Source of the DNA: Sphaerobacter thermophilus DSM 20745 | GTDB lineage: Bacteria > Chloroflexota > Chloroflexia > Thermomicrobiales > Thermomicrobiaceae | Length of the DNA stretch: 64,000 bases | Assembly: GCF_000024985.1 (NCBI RefSeq) | Contig: NC_013523.1 | Coordinates: forward strand, 1,612,001-1,676,000 | Direction: 5' to 3' | Shown here: piece by piece, positions 6,905 through 15,331 of the stretch | Numbering within the stretch: position 1 is the first letter of the stretch | Layout: every line of letters begins with the position of its first letter | Program-made: the position numbers and the translations under genes | Notes under the pieces: generated by a model | What the model was told of the DNA's origin: nothing | Database searches by the model: none | Seen by the model: the letters and a program-made list of their open reading frames with translations, nothing else

Positions 6905-9154
6905 CTACCGTCGCCGTGCCGTGGCCTCGCGCACCACCGTTTGCAGTCGCGCCGGCACCTCGCCGTCGCGGAGCGCGCGTGTCCACGCCTCCCCCTCATG
7001 CGCCAGCGCCTCCGCGATTGAAACTCCACCCGCGAGGTGCGCGACAGCCTGTTCCCAGACCTCCCGGGTTGCAGGTGGGAGGTTGGCCTGAGCAGTGATT
7101 TCAGTCACCAGTGTGCGGAGGCTGGTCTGTCCACCTTCTCCCAGCGCCAGGAGCTTCACCGGCCGCGCCCGAACGCTGCTTGCCAGCGTTGCACCCACCG
7201 CGCGGGCCGTCTCCAGCAGGCCGTCGCGGTCCAGGCTCACTACATCACCGGGAGAGAGTACGCCCAACCGCTGCGCCCGGGCGGCCGACGGGATCGACAC
7301 AGCTTGCGCCGGGCTGAACCACTGAAGCCCGACAGGCTCCGACGTAGGCCGATCCTCCCCGGTTGTGGCACCTCCCACCGCCGGGCTCCCAGGAATGGTG
7401 ACCCCGCGTACCAGCAGACCGGTCACGCTGCCGAGTGGCGGCACCCCGCCCGCCAGCTCGGGGAAGCCGAGGACGCTCGTGACGTAGGCGACCGTCCGAT
7501 CCGCCCACAGCGCACAAGTGGTCGCGGCACCACGCACCTGTCCATCGAGTACGACGACGAACGGAATTCCCGACTCAGCGAGCGCCAGAATCCCGCGTCG
7601 CACCCCAGCGATGACGTCCTCAACCCCTTGCCAGTCGCCCGCCTCGGCAAGCTCCAGCATTCGGCCGTACGGATATCCCAGGCCCTCCAAACGTGGGACG
7701 AGGGCGAGCGCCTGCGGCCACGTCGCGCGGGTTGCCGAGTTGATCAGCTCCTGGAGCTGGTCGATAGCCGACACACGCACGGCGACCACACCGTCGCCCA
7801 GATCGTAGACCCCGCGCCGCTCTAGCTCTGCCCAGACACGCGCCTGCCGATCGCGACCAGCCGTCGAGACGGCATCGAGCGGGATCACGTCATCTCTCGC
7901 GATCTCCAAGACACCGCCCTCTGGGTAGAAGCCACCGTGCTTCCGCGCCCGCGTGAGCAGCCCAGGCTCACCGTGGTCCGCGCTCGCGATGAGTTCGGCA
8001 ACCAGATCAGGGCCAAGCGCGCTCATCTGACGATACGGACCGGCCGCCCAGCCGAAGCCCCACTCCAGGGCGCGATCGACTGCCGGCAGATCCACCGCGA
8101 CGTCTGGCGTCTTTTCGAGGACGTAGCGGTAGGTTCCGCCCAGAAGGGCACGGACGTAGGCGCCGTACGGGTCAGGCAGCCGGATCGCGGCCCGCAACCG
8201 CTCGGGGAAAGGCTGACTATGCACCTCCGCCAGCCCTGGGATCTCCGGCTCCCGGTACGGCCGATACGTGCCGGTCTCAACGTCGAGCGAGAGCTGACGA
8301 TCACCGTCACGGCGGAAGAAACCGCCGCCCGTCTTGTCCCCAAGGTGCCCTTCGTCGAACAGCCGCCTGACCCAGGGCGGCAGTGAGTAGTCGTCGCCGG
8401 TCGACTCGTGCAAGCTCCCAGTGCCCAGCACCAGGATGTCCAGACCCGTCAGGTCGATCGTGCGGAACGTCGCGGAGCGCGGACGACCGAGCAACGGTCC
8501 GGTGAGGGCATCGACCTCCTCCACCGTCAGACCGATCTCGCCGGTCAGGCGGATGGCGAGTGCCAGTGAGTAGATACCGAACCGGTTAGCCACGAAGCCC
8601 GGACTGTCGCGCACCACCAGAGCCCGGCGGCCGAGCCGGCGCTCCAGGAAGCGAACAAACCAGTCGAAGCGTGCTCGGTCAGCCTCCGGTAGACACGCCA
8701 CCTCAGTCAGCAACAGCGCGCGCGGCGGGTTGAAGAAGTGTGTGGCGAAGAAACGCTCGCGCCAGGAGGCCGCCTCCTCAGGGAAGAGCGACGCCAGGGC
8801 GAAGGTGGACGTATTCGTGGTGATGAGCGTGTCCGAACCGACAACGTCGATGAGGGACCGGAAGAACGCCCGCTTCGTCTCGCGATCCTCGACAATGGCC
8901 TCCAGGATCCAGTCGCAGTCAGCCAGCAGTGATAGGTGCTCGTCGGTGTTCCCCACCGTCACGCGCCCCACGGCGTCTGGGTCCAGGAACGCCCGGTTGG
9001 ACACGGCGCGTTCCAGTCCACGCTGCGCGGGCGCATTCGGCTCGTCGTCGCCACGGACATCGAGGAGCACGACTTCCAGGCCGGCCGACGCGACCAGCCC
9101 GGCGATCGCACCACCCATCGATCCGGCACCGACGATCCCGACTCGGCGAATCAC
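6905..9154 (-). CDS. 3-hydroxyacyl-CoA dehydrogenase with C-terminal crotonase-like domain
   Basis: 749 residues. Start GTG at 9154 follows GGGAGGAGGAC and overlaps the upstream gene's stop (GTGA). The N-terminus is a Rossmann fold, VGIVGAGSMGGAIAG, followed by the hydroxyacyl-CoA dehydrogenase motif TNTSTFALASL and FFATHFFNPP. A second dehydrogenase domain and a crotonase-like C-terminus give the FadN-type order. The crotonase part is divergent: the usual GGGxELAL segment reads GAATTCALWAD, so hydratase activity there is doubtful. A separate enoyl-CoA hydratase gene follows and may supply it. Confidence 0.88.
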   Translation of the reverse strand: MIRRVGIVGAGSMGGAIAGLVASAGLEVVLLDVRGDDEPNAPAQRGLERAVSNRAFLDPDAVGRVTVGNTDEHLSLLADCDWILEAIVEDRETKRAFFRSLIDVVGSDTLITTNTSTFALASLFPEEAASWRERFFATHFFNPPRALLLTEVACLPEADRARFDWFVRFLERRLGRRALVVRDSPGFVANRFGIYSLALAIRLTGEIGLTVEEVDALTGPLLGRPRSATFRTIDLTGLDILVLGTGSLHESTGDDYSLPPWVRRLFDEGHLGDKTGGGFFRRDGDRQLSLDVETGTYRPYREPEIPGLAEVHSQPFPERLRAAIRLPDPYGAYVRALLGGTYRYVLEKTPDVAVDLPAVDRALEWGFGWAAGPYRQMSALGPDLVAELIASADHGEPGLLTRARKHGGFYPEGGVLEIARDDVIPLDAVSTAGRDRQARVWAELERRGVYDLGDGVVAVRVSAIDQLQELINSATRATWPQALALVPRLEGLGYPYGRMLELAEAGDWQGVEDVIAGVRRGILALAESGIPFVVVLDGQVRGAATTCALWADRTVAYVTSVLGFPELAGGVPPLGSVTGLLVRGVTIPGSPAVGGATTGEDRPTSEPVGLQWFSPAQAVSIPSAARAQRLGVLSPGDVVSLDRDGLLETARAVGATLASSVRARPVKLLALGEGGQTSLRTLVTEITAQANLPPATREVWEQAVAHLAGGVSIAEALAHEGEAWTRALRDGEVPARLQTVVREATARRR

Positions 9155-10743
9155 GCGTCCTCCTCCCACACCTGATCCCGGTAACGTGCGCGGAGCTCCG
9201 CCTTCGCGAGCTTCCCGGTCGATGTCTTGGCGAGCTCATCTACAAAGAGGATCTTGTCCGGCAGCCACCACTTGACGAATCGCTCCGCCAGGAATGCACG
9301 TAGCTCCTCGGCCGTCGCCTGCTGCCCCTGTCGTACGACCACCAGCGCGATCGGTCGCTCCTGCCACCGCTCATGCGGGACGCCGATCACCGCCGCCTCC
9401 TCCACGGCGGGGTGCTCGACCAATGCGGCCTCGAGCTCGAGCGAGCTGATCCATTCGCCGCCCGACTTGATCAGGTCCTTGGCCCGGTCCACGATCTTGA
9501 TGTAGCCCTCTTCGTCGATGACCGCCACATCGCCCGTTGCCAGCCAGCCGTCGTGGAACGACTCAGCACTCTCACCCAGGTAGTAGCTCGTCGCGATCCA
9601 GGGACCACGGACTTGTAGCTCGCCGACGCTCTTCCCGTCCCACGGCGCCTCGCGACCATCGTCACCGACAACGCGGGCTTCGACAAAGGGAGCGGGCAGC
9701 CCCTGTTTGGCCAGCCAGGTGTAGCGCTCCTCGGGCGGGAACTGATCGAGCTTGACATGTGCCTGGAATCCAAGCAGCACCTCGGTCATACCCCACCCGT
9801 GGATGGCCGTCATGCCCAGCCGCTCCAGGCGGCGCAGAAGTGCCTCGGGAGCCGCGCTGCCACCGAGGACCGCACGCAGCCGCGGCGACAGGGACCATAG
9901 CCCCGGATTGGCCTCCATCAGGTTCGCGATGTCGTGCCACACCGTCGGGACACCGGCCGCGAAGGTTGCTTGCTCGCCGGACATCAGGTCGAGCATGTCC
10001 CGGGCGTGAGGTCGTGGACCGGGCATCACGACGCGCGCGCCGACCAGCAGCGCCGCGTACGGCAACGCCCAGCCGGCGACGTGGAACATCGGCACCGACA
10101 TCAGGATGCAATCGTCACGGCTGATGGCGAACGAAATGGTCGAGGTCAGCGCCAGCGACGCCATCGCCAGTTGGCCGTGCGTCCAGAGCACCCCCTTCGG
10201 CCGACCCGTCGTGCCCGACGTATAGCAGAGGAACGCCGGCGTATCGGGAGCCATCCGTTCCCTGCCCACGTCGGCGCTCCCGACGGTCAGCAGATCGTCG
10301 TATCGCTCGTACCCCGCGCCGTTGGGCGGCTCCCCGACGACGAACACACGCTCCAGCCGCACCTCGTCGCGGAAGGCCTCGAACACGGGGAGAAGCGACG
10401 CGTCCACGATCAGGAACCGGTCCTCGGCATGGTTGACGACATGTGCCAGATCCGGTGGGTTCAGCCGCAGATTCAGGGTATGGATAACCCCGCCGACCGC
10501 CGGGATGGCGTAATAAGCCTCAAGGTGAGCCGTGCGATTCCACAGGAGCGTGGCAACTCGATCCCCGGGTTGCAACCCGGCACGACGTAGCCTCTCGGCC
10601 AGTTGCGCAGCGCGCCCCAGCGTCTCGCGATACGTGCTCTGGCGGATACTCCCGTCGTCAAGGCGTTCGACGATCTCCTGTTTCGGAAACAGTCGCGCCG
10701 CCCGGTCGAATACAGCATTGACCGTCAACGTCGGCCCAAGCAT
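9151..10743 (-). CDS. AMP-dependent acyl-CoA synthetase (fatty-acid-CoA ligase)
   Basis: 530 residues, ATG at 10743 with GGGAGGAA upstream. The adenylate-forming motif YTSGTTGRPKG, the HGWGMTE segment, and the hinge/core motif WLATGDVAVIDEEGYIKIVDR are intact. The C-terminal lysine region reads AKTSTGKLAKAELR. It activates a fatty acid to its CoA ester with ATP. First gene of a leftward acyl-CoA synthetase, hydroxyacyl-CoA dehydrogenase, enoyl-CoA hydratase cluster. Chain-length preference is not readable. Confidence 0.93.
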   Translation of the reverse strand: MLGPTLTVNAVFDRAARLFPKQEIVERLDDGSIRQSTYRETLGRAAQLAERLRRAGLQPGDRVATLLWNRTAHLEAYYAIPAVGGVIHTLNLRLNPPDLAHVVNHAEDRFLIVDASLLPVFEAFRDEVRLERVFVVGEPPNGAGYERYDDLLTVGSADVGRERMAPDTPAFLCYTSGTTGRPKGVLWTHGQLAMASLALTSTISFAISRDDCILMSVPMFHVAGWALPYAALLVGARVVMPGPRPHARDMLDLMSGEQATFAAGVPTVWHDIANLMEANPGLWSLSPRLRAVLGGSAAPEALLRRLERLGMTAIHGWGMTEVLLGFQAHVKLDQFPPEERYTWLAKQGLPAPFVEARVVGDDGREAPWDGKSVGELQVRGPWIATSYYLGESAESFHDGWLATGDVAVIDEEGYIKIVDRAKDLIKSGGEWISSLELEAALVEHPAVEEAAVIGVPHERWQERPIALVVVRQGQQATAEELRAFLAERFVKWWLPDKILFVDELAKTSTGKLAKAELRARYRDQVWEEDA

Positions 10744-11043
10744 CCGCGTTCCTCCCGCGATCCGTGTCGGTCACCTCTCGATGATTTCATAGTAGTGCAA
10801 CTCGCTAATCCGGTCCACCACCGAGCGGCGACGCACGCGGCGCCCAGGCTCCACCCGATAGCTGTCCTGAGTGCGGCGACGTATAGGTCTCGGGGGATCG
10901 TCGTTCCCCAACGCGCTGAGGACTGCGCTGAGCGTTTCGCACCTGTCGCTCGGCACCTGTGCCGAATGCGCAGGGCACGACGTTCGGCGAGAGAGGGGCT
11001 TGATGCCCCGGACGCTGAGAAGGGAACTCCCGGAACGAAGACA
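10744..11043. other. Intergenic stretch left of the integrated element
   Basis: About 300 bases between the start of the acyl-CoA synthetase gene and the old secA terminator. I see no gene with a convincing start and no clear promoter pair. It must contain the promoter of the leftward acyl-CoA synthetase operon. Confidence 0.4.
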
Positions 11044-11073
11044 AATCGCGGCGGGGCTTACCCCGCCGCGATT
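11044..11073 (-). terminator. Original secA terminator, now separated from secA
   Basis: AATCGCGGCGGGG (11044-11056) and CCCCGCCGCGATT (11061-11073) form a perfect 13-bp stem with a 4-base loop. Read leftward the stem is followed by TTGTCTTCG. It lies 25 bases beyond the stop codon of the displaced secA 3' end at 11098, the position expected of the original secA terminator before insertion. Confidence 0.75.
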
Positions 11074-11097
11074 GCCCGATTATCCCGTTCGCCGGTA

Positions 11098-11156
11098 CTA
11101 CCCGCGAGCCGCGGCGGCGCGACGGACGGCTTCCGGTGCGCCGTGGCAGTTCTTGT
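11098..11156 (-). pseudogene. Displaced original 3' end of secA
   Basis: Read leftward from the shared core, the codons are AAC TGC CAC GGC GCA ..., i.e. NCHGAPEAVRRAAAARG and a TAG stop at 11100-11098. Joined to the secA sequence right of the core at 18859, this gives GSGKKYK followed by NCHG, the usual SecA zinc-motif ending. The fragment is followed at once by a strong terminator. It therefore looks like the original C-terminal 17 codons of secA, cut off from the gene by the integrated element. Confidence 0.85.
11146..11156. other. attL: left attachment-site repeat
   Basis: GCAGTTCTTGT, matching GCAGTACTTGT at 18853-18863 with one mismatch (position 11151 versus 18858). The exact shared core is CTTGT (11152-11156). 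The strand exchange of the serine recombinase must lie in this 11-bp segment. Confidence 0.8.
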
Positions 11157-11229
11157 CGTGTTGGACACAATACGCTCGTGCTGCGATGGACGGACCGCGA
11201 CCTGGCCGCTGCGGACTAGAACATGCGTC

Positions 11230-11258
11230 TTGCACGTACACAGTGTGCGTGCTATAAT
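11230..11258 (+). promoter_or_regulatory. Consensus promoter with operator-like palindrome in its spacer
   Basis: TTGCAC (11230-11235), 17-base spacer, TATAAT (11253-11258). The spacer is filled by an imperfect palindrome at 11232-11252, GCACGTACAC-A-GTGTGCGTGC, with 9 of 10 pairs matching. A dimeric repressor bound there would block RNA polymerase. The promoter faces the nine-gene operon beginning at 11411. The leader 11259-11410 has no gene I recognise. Confidence 0.85.
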
Positions 11259-11410
11259 GACCCATAACGTAGTGTGTGCGCGGTCCCAACCGGAGATACG
11301 CGCGGGCCGATGCTACTGCCGTGAGGGGGCCGCAAGCGCACCGACCGTAACCGGATACTGCCAGGTTCCCGCGGGCGGTTGACGGCGGTCGGGCATGGTG
11401 GAGGTCTGCC

Positions 11411-11668
11411 ATGTCCGATCGACTGTCGGCTGCCCGCGCTGCGCTAGAGTCCCTGCCCCCCGACGAGCTCCGCGCGCGCAAGCAGCGCGCCGCCTACGCC
11501 TCTCGCGCGGCCCGTCGCCAGATGCGCGACGAGGCCATCACCGTCACGATCCGCCCCGCCCACATGCTGACCCCGGCCCAGCTCGCTGCGTGGCGGGAGC
11601 TGTGGCGCGTGCTGCTCGCGCCGGAGCCCGAGTCCGAGCGCGGAGGGGAGGGCCGGGGCGATGCCTAG
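11411..11668 (+). CDS. Small Arg/Ala-rich element protein, unknown function
   Basis: 85 residues, ATG at 11411 with GTGGAGGT upstream. Highly charged helical protein (ELRARKQRAAYASRAARRQ) with a second helix TPAQLAAWRELWRVLL. No family recognised; it could be a small DNA- or protein-binding factor. First gene of the operon behind the 11230 promoter; its end overlaps the start of the primase-polymerase gene by 8 bases. Confidence 0.6.
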   Translation: MSDRLSAARAALESLPPDELRARKQRAAYASRAARRQMRDEAITVTIRPAHMLTPAQLAAWRELWRVLLAPEPESERGGEGRGDA

Positions 11669-13037
11669 ACACGCCGGCGCCCCGGCCGGGACTCCGGGGC
11701 GCGCGCGCTGCGACGGTCTGCTGGGGGATCGTCGCGACGATGATACCACATCCGCTGTCCTGCCCACCACCGGCATGGTGCGTCATGCCCTGGCCTACGC
11801 GGCTCGGGGCTGGCCCGTCTTCGCGCTGGCGCCGCGCGCGAAGGTGCCGCTAGCGCGCTCGCGCGGGCACCACGACGCGACTACCGACGCGCGGGCGGTG
11901 CGCGAGTGGTGGGCGCTGTGGCCCGACGCCAACATCGGTATCGCGCTCGGGGGCGGGCGCCTGGTGGTGCTGGACGTCGACCGCCGCCATGGCGGAGACG
12001 CCACGCTCGCGGCCGTGGAGCGCGAGTACGAGCCGCTGCCGCCCGCGCCCGCGGTGCGGACCGGGGACGGGCTGCATCTCTATTACGCGGCGGGCGGGCG
12101 GCCCGTCCCCACGCGCGTACTCGGGCCGGGGCTAGAGCTGCGGGGCGACGGCGCGTACGTCGTCGCCCCGCCGTCCATCCACCCGAGCGGCACCCGGTAC
12201 CAGTGGGCCGATGGGCGGATGCCCGACGCGCTGCCGCCGCTGCCGCTGTGGCTGCTGGCGCTGACGCGACACAACCTGACCGTGCCGGCAGGCGAGCGGG
12301 ACACCGAGCCAGCAGCGGGGACGGGCGCGGTGACGGGGCTGGGGGCGGCCCTCGCGCGCCTCCTGAGCGACCCGGCCGTCCTGCCGCGCGTGCTCCCGCT
12401 GCTGGGGATCCCGCCCGACGCCAACCCCGACCGGTCCCGGGCGTTCCGCTGCCCGCTCGGGTGCGACGACCGGCATCCGAGCGCGTCCCTCTGGCGGCAT
12501 CCCGAGACGGGCACGGTGCTGGTCAGGTCCTGGCACCGCTGCCGGGGGCTGGAGTACCTGACGCTGCCGATGGTCTACGCCGGGCAGCGCGGCCGGGGCT
12601 GGCGCTGGCTCCGTGGGGCGGCGTTGGCGGCGTGGTCGCTGCGTCTCTTGCGCGACGCTGGCGTCGTCTGGGTACCGGCTCCCCCGCCACACCTGCTGCA
12701 CGCACCGGCCGCGGCGGCGGCCGTCTGGCACGCCTTCGGGCTCACCGTGGCGGCCGCCGAGATGGCAGGCGACACCGGCGGCGTGGCGTTCGCGCGCCGC
12801 TACGGCGTGGAGCTGACCGGGCTGCCGGAGCACGAGTATCGGGCCGGGTGGGACTGGCTCCGCGCGCATGGGTACGTCGTGCAGGCGTCCGCGCGCGCCG
12901 GCCGCCGCCCCGCATTGTGGGCGCCCGCTACCACCACCACCCCCACCACACGGAGAGAGACGGGCCTCGCCCTAAGGGAATATTCTCTTAGGGTGGAGCC
13001 TCGTGATGCTGGATGGCCTGCGGGTGGTGTGGCGTGA
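11661..13037 (+). CDS. Bifunctional DNA primase/polymerase (Prim-Pol family)
   Basis: 458 residues from ATG at 11661; an alternative start is Met39 at 11775. The N-terminal Prim-Pol domain is clear: AYAARGWPVFALAPRAKVPL, VVLDVDRRHGG (metal-binding D105, D107 with H110), TGDGLHLYY (D136, H139) and APPSIHPSGTRYQW. A CHC2-like zinc motif follows (C264, C268 in CPLGCDDRHPSASL, then a WHRC pair). The C-terminal ~190 residues are Ala/Arg-rich with a winged-helix-like end and no helicase motifs. Such proteins prime plasmid and phage replication, so the element probably replicates after excision. Confidence 0.88.
   Translation: MPRHAGAPAGTPGRARCDGLLGDRRDDDTTSAVLPTTGMVRHALAYAARGWPVFALAPRAKVPLARSRGHHDATTDARAVREWWALWPDANIGIALGGGRLVVLDVDRRHGGDATLAAVEREYEPLPPAPAVRTGDGLHLYYAAGGRPVPTRVLGPGLELRGDGAYVVAPPSIHPSGTRYQWADGRMPDALPPLPLWLLALTRHNLTVPAGERDTEPAAGTGAVTGLGAALARLLSDPAVLPRVLPLLGIPPDANPDRSRAFRCPLGCDDRHPSASLWRHPETGTVLVRSWHRCRGLEYLTLPMVYAGQRGRGWRWLRGAALAAWSLRLLRDAGVVWVPAPPPHLLHAPAAAAAVWHAFGLTVAAAEMAGDTGGVAFARRYGVELTGLPEHEYRAGWDWLRAHGYVVQASARAGRRPALWAPATTTTPTTRRETGLALREYSLRVEPRDAGWPAGGVA
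12970..12993. repeat. 24-bp AT-rich palindrome inside the primase-polymerase gene
   Basis: CCCTAAGGGAAT (12970-12981) and ATTCTCTTAGGG (12982-12993) are complementary except for one pair (977/986). The centre GAATATTC is strikingly AT-rich in a >70% GC context. It is coding (end of the primase-polymerase gene), so the symmetry is likely selected at the DNA level, for example as a replication or regulatory site. Confidence 0.8.
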
Positions 13038-13108
13038 GCGGCGGCGGGCGCGGCGCAAGGGTGACGCTGGCGAGCGCGACGCGGCGCAACGGTGAGGAGG
13101 TGAGGACG

Positions 13109-13297
13109 GTGGTCTGTGTGATTCGCGCTGAACACGACCCGAAGCGGCCGGACGGGGAGCGCGGCACCGGCCGCGGCTGGGTGGTGGCCTGTCCGACGTG
13201 CGGCAAGTCGCGCGTCGTGACCCGCGCGGAGATCGTGAGCGGCGACTGGATGCGCTGCCCGCACTGCGAGGATGCGCGAGAGGAGGGCGGGGCGTGA
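13109..13297 (+). CDS. Small zinc-ribbon protein of the element
   Basis: About 62 residues from GTG at 13109, 8 bases after GGAGG; earlier in-frame starts (13013, 13100) are possible. Two CxxC knuckles, CPTCGKSR and CPHCED, about 25 residues apart make a zinc ribbon, as in small transcription or replication accessory proteins. Overlaps the next gene by four bases (GTGA). Confidence 0.65.
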   Translation: MVCVIRAEHDPKRPDGERGTGRGWVVACPTCGKSRVVTRAEIVSGDWMRCPHCEDAREEGGA

Positions 13298-13602
13298 GCC
13301 GGGGACCGGGCGCGCTGGACGCGATCCACCGCGTGGCCGCGCTGTCGCCGGAGCGGGCGCTGCTGGCGGCCGTGATCCGGCAGGCGGCCCAAGATGCCGC
13401 ACGGGGCGATGCTGAGGCGGCGGCCTGGCTGCGTTCCGAGACGTGCCGGGCGTGGCTTCAGCTGATCGCCCCGGACGGGGTCGACGTCGACCAGGTGCAT
13501 GCGCGGCTGCTGGCCCGGCTGCCCACGCGGGCGCCGCCGGGGGCCCCCACGCAGCGGGGCTACGGATGGGCGTTGGCAACGACTAGCGACCGAAAGGGGT
13601 GA
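13294..13602 (+). CDS. Hypothetical element protein
   Basis: 102 residues from GTG at 13294, whose GTGA overlaps the previous stop, indicating coupled translation. Helical, Ala-rich (SPERALLAAVIRQAAQDAARG), one Cys and several Trp residues. No family recognised. The arrangement resembles small early-region genes of temperate phages. Confidence 0.6.
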   Translation: MSRGPGALDAIHRVAALSPERALLAAVIRQAAQDAARGDAEAAAWLRSETCRAWLQLIAPDGVDVDQVHARLLARLPTRAPPGAPTQRGYGWALATTSDRKG

Positions 13603-13605
13603 GTC

Positions 13606-14175
13606 ATGGACCTCGACACGTTGGTGGAGCAGGCGAAGGAGCTGCGGGCCACGTACCAGACCAAGGCGAACGAGATCCGCCGGGATCGGGACCTGACGCC
13701 GGAGGCGCAGCGGCGGCAACTCAAGCAGCTGCACGAGGCCCACGCTGAGGCGATGGCCGCCCTGCGACGCCAGGCCGACGCGGCGATCCAAGCCGCGCGC
13801 CAGCGTCTGCGGCGGGCGGCGTTCGGGGCGGATCCCGGCCAGGTGGATAGCTACCGCGGCGCGATCCAGATTGCCGAGCGGGCGGCCGATCAGAACGAGC
13901 TGCAACGCACCTTGCGCCGGGCGGAAGACACCGGCGACGAGGTCCTGGCGAAGGCGGCCGCCCTGATCGCCGCCGAACGGGGCTACCGCGCCGTGCTGGA
14001 CGCCTACCTCACCACCCGGCCGCAGATGGCCCAGGCCGTCGGCGAGCTGGCCGACTTCGAGGAGAGGGTCGGCGATCCGGGCTGGCGGTTCGCCCTCCGG
14101 AGCAACTTCGCGGCCGCGCCGCGCCCGGTCGAGCTGGACCAGCCGGCGCCCGTCGTGGAGATGCGACCGGCGTAA
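13606..14175 (+). CDS. Coiled-coil element protein, unknown function
   Basis: 189 residues, ATG 13606 preceded by AAAGGGGTGA. Long charged heptad-rich helices cover residues ~1-130 (TLVEQAKELRATYQTKANEI and following), consistent with a coiled coil. The C-terminal 60 residues are less charged and end PVVEMRPA. It is the largest protein of unknown function in the element; a scaffold-like or DNA-coating role would fit but is not shown. Confidence 0.65.
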   Translation: MDLDTLVEQAKELRATYQTKANEIRRDRDLTPEAQRRQLKQLHEAHAEAMAALRRQADAAIQAARQRLRRAAFGADPGQVDSYRGAIQIAERAADQNELQRTLRRAEDTGDEVLAKAAALIAAERGYRAVLDAYLTTRPQMAQAVGELADFEERVGDPGWRFALRSNFAAAPRPVELDQPAPVVEMRPA

Positions 14176-14242
14176 CCCACGGTGCCGGGCGCCTCCGCCA
14201 TGGGGCGCCCGGCGTCACCGGGCGGAAGCACAGGAGGAAGCA

Positions 14243-14632
14243 ATGGCTACTAGATCCGACCAATGCACGGCAACCCGCCGGGACGGCGGGCGCTGCACGG
14301 CCCGCGCACTGCCCGGGCGGCCGTACTGCTTCGCGCACGACCCCGAGCTGCAAGCGGAGCGGACCGAGGCGCGCCGGCGGGGCGGCCGCAACCGGGCGAA
14401 GGTCGTGCGGCTGCGGCGCCTCGTGCCGCCGCGCCTGCTGCCCGTCTTCGACCAGCTCGAACAGGCGCTGAGGGACGTGCTAGGCGGCTCGCTGGAACCG
14501 CGCCGGGCGATGGCCGCGGCCAGCGTGGCGCGGGCGCTGGTAGACGTGCTGCAGGCGGGCGAGCTCGAAGAGCGGTTGCGCAAGCTGGAAGAGGCCGCTC
14601 AGGGCGAGGACGTGGGGCGCCGTGTCTCGTGA
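14243..14632 (+). CDS. Putative zinc-binding protein with CTAT...C...C..H motif
   Basis: 129 residues, ATG at 14243 after AGGAGG. The N-terminus has CTATRRDGGRCTARA followed by GRPYCFAHDPE, giving a Cys-Cys-Cys-His set often seen in small phage and integrative-element proteins. A basic segment (RRRGGRNRAKVVRLRRL) and a helical C-terminus follow. Function unknown; likely nucleic-acid binding. Confidence 0.65.
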   Translation: MATRSDQCTATRRDGGRCTARALPGRPYCFAHDPELQAERTEARRRGGRNRAKVVRLRRLVPPRLLPVFDQLEQALRDVLGGSLEPRRAMAAASVARALVDVLQAGELEERLRKLEEAAQGEDVGRRVS

Positions 14633-14915
14633 TCTGCGTCGTCGGCTTGAGCGGCTGGAGGCGGCGCTGGAGCACCGGCCGGGCGTCTACATCCTGCTGC
14701 TCCCGGGCGGCCGCCGGCGCGCGGTGGATGTGGGGGCGCTCCTGGACGTCGGGGAGGCCCTGATGGCCTTGCGTTCCGGCGATGCCGAGTGGGCGGAGCA
14801 GGCCCCACTGGACCTGGGCCTCGCGCGGGACCTGGCCGCGTCGGAGGCTGAACCGGGCGAGGGCGCGCTCTTCGGCGCGATTCGGCAGTGGTGTCGCGAG
14901 GAGGTGGAGAAGTGA
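14622..14915 (+). CDS. Hypothetical element protein
   Basis: 97 residues, overlapping the upstream gene by 11 bases. A basic N-terminal helix (SRDLRRRLERLEAAL) precedes a short strand-rich part (YILLLPGGRRRAVDVGALL) and an acidic end. No family recognised. The overlap on both sides supports translation as part of the operon. Confidence 0.55.
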   Translation: MSRDLRRRLERLEAALEHRPGVYILLLPGGRRRAVDVGALLDVGEALMALRSGDAEWAEQAPLDLGLARDLAASEAEPGEGALFGAIRQWCREEVEK

Positions 14916-15331
14916 GTGCAGCGCCTGAGCCGGCCGCGACCCGGGACCCGTACTGGTCGCTACAGCGGGTGCGTCGGGCGCTCCTGGACTATCACTACTT
15001 CCGGCTTAGGATCCGACCGCCGCGCCCGGACCGTCCCGTCCGACGGGGGCGTCGGCCCGCTTACGACGGTGAGAAAGTCCGCGTCGAGATCAAGGCGGAC
15101 CTTGACCGCGCGCTGGCCTGGCTCGCCCAGGTCGATAACGACCCGGAAGCGGCCGCGGCGATCTGGGCCGTCTTCTGCGATCCCGCGCTGATGCGGGAGA
15201 GCCTCTTCATCCGGATCAACGCCGTGGGCGACGCGGAGGGCGTCGGCTGGCGCGACGTCTACCAGCGCATCGCGCGGGGAATCGAGCAGATGACCCGCTT
15301 CCTGGCTGAGGACGAAGGAGGGGCACCATGA
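14912..15331 (+). CDS. Hypothetical element protein with C-terminal HTH-like helices
   Basis: 139 residues from GTG at 14912 (GTGA overlap with the preceding stop). The N-terminus is basic and Pro/Arg-rich. The C-terminus, GVGWRDVYQRIARGIEQM, resembles the sigma-like helix-turn-helix of small phage late-gene activators such as ArpU/RinA types, a weak resemblance only. It could control late genes of a helper or of the element itself. Confidence 0.5.
   Translation: MSAAPEPAATRDPYWSLQRVRRALLDYHYFRLRIRPPRPDRPVRRGRRPAYDGEKVRVEIKADLDRALAWLAQVDNDPEAAAAIWAVFCDPALMRESLFIRINAVGDAEGVGWRDVYQRIARGIEQMTRFLAEDEGGAP

Noticed and set aside
11098-11160. tRNA gene as integration target
   Set aside because: No tRNA T-loop or cloverleaf at either boundary; the target is the secA coding sequence.
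11098-11481. A 127-codon minus-strand protein ending in NCHGAPEA...
   Set aside because: Only the last 17 codons look real (the displaced secA tail). The upstream part is element DNA that happens to be open, and it includes the promoter region.
12132-13905. Long minus-strand frames through the element operon
   Set aside because: Low-complexity Arg/Pro-rich translations antisense to a primase-polymerase with clear motifs; no start signals.
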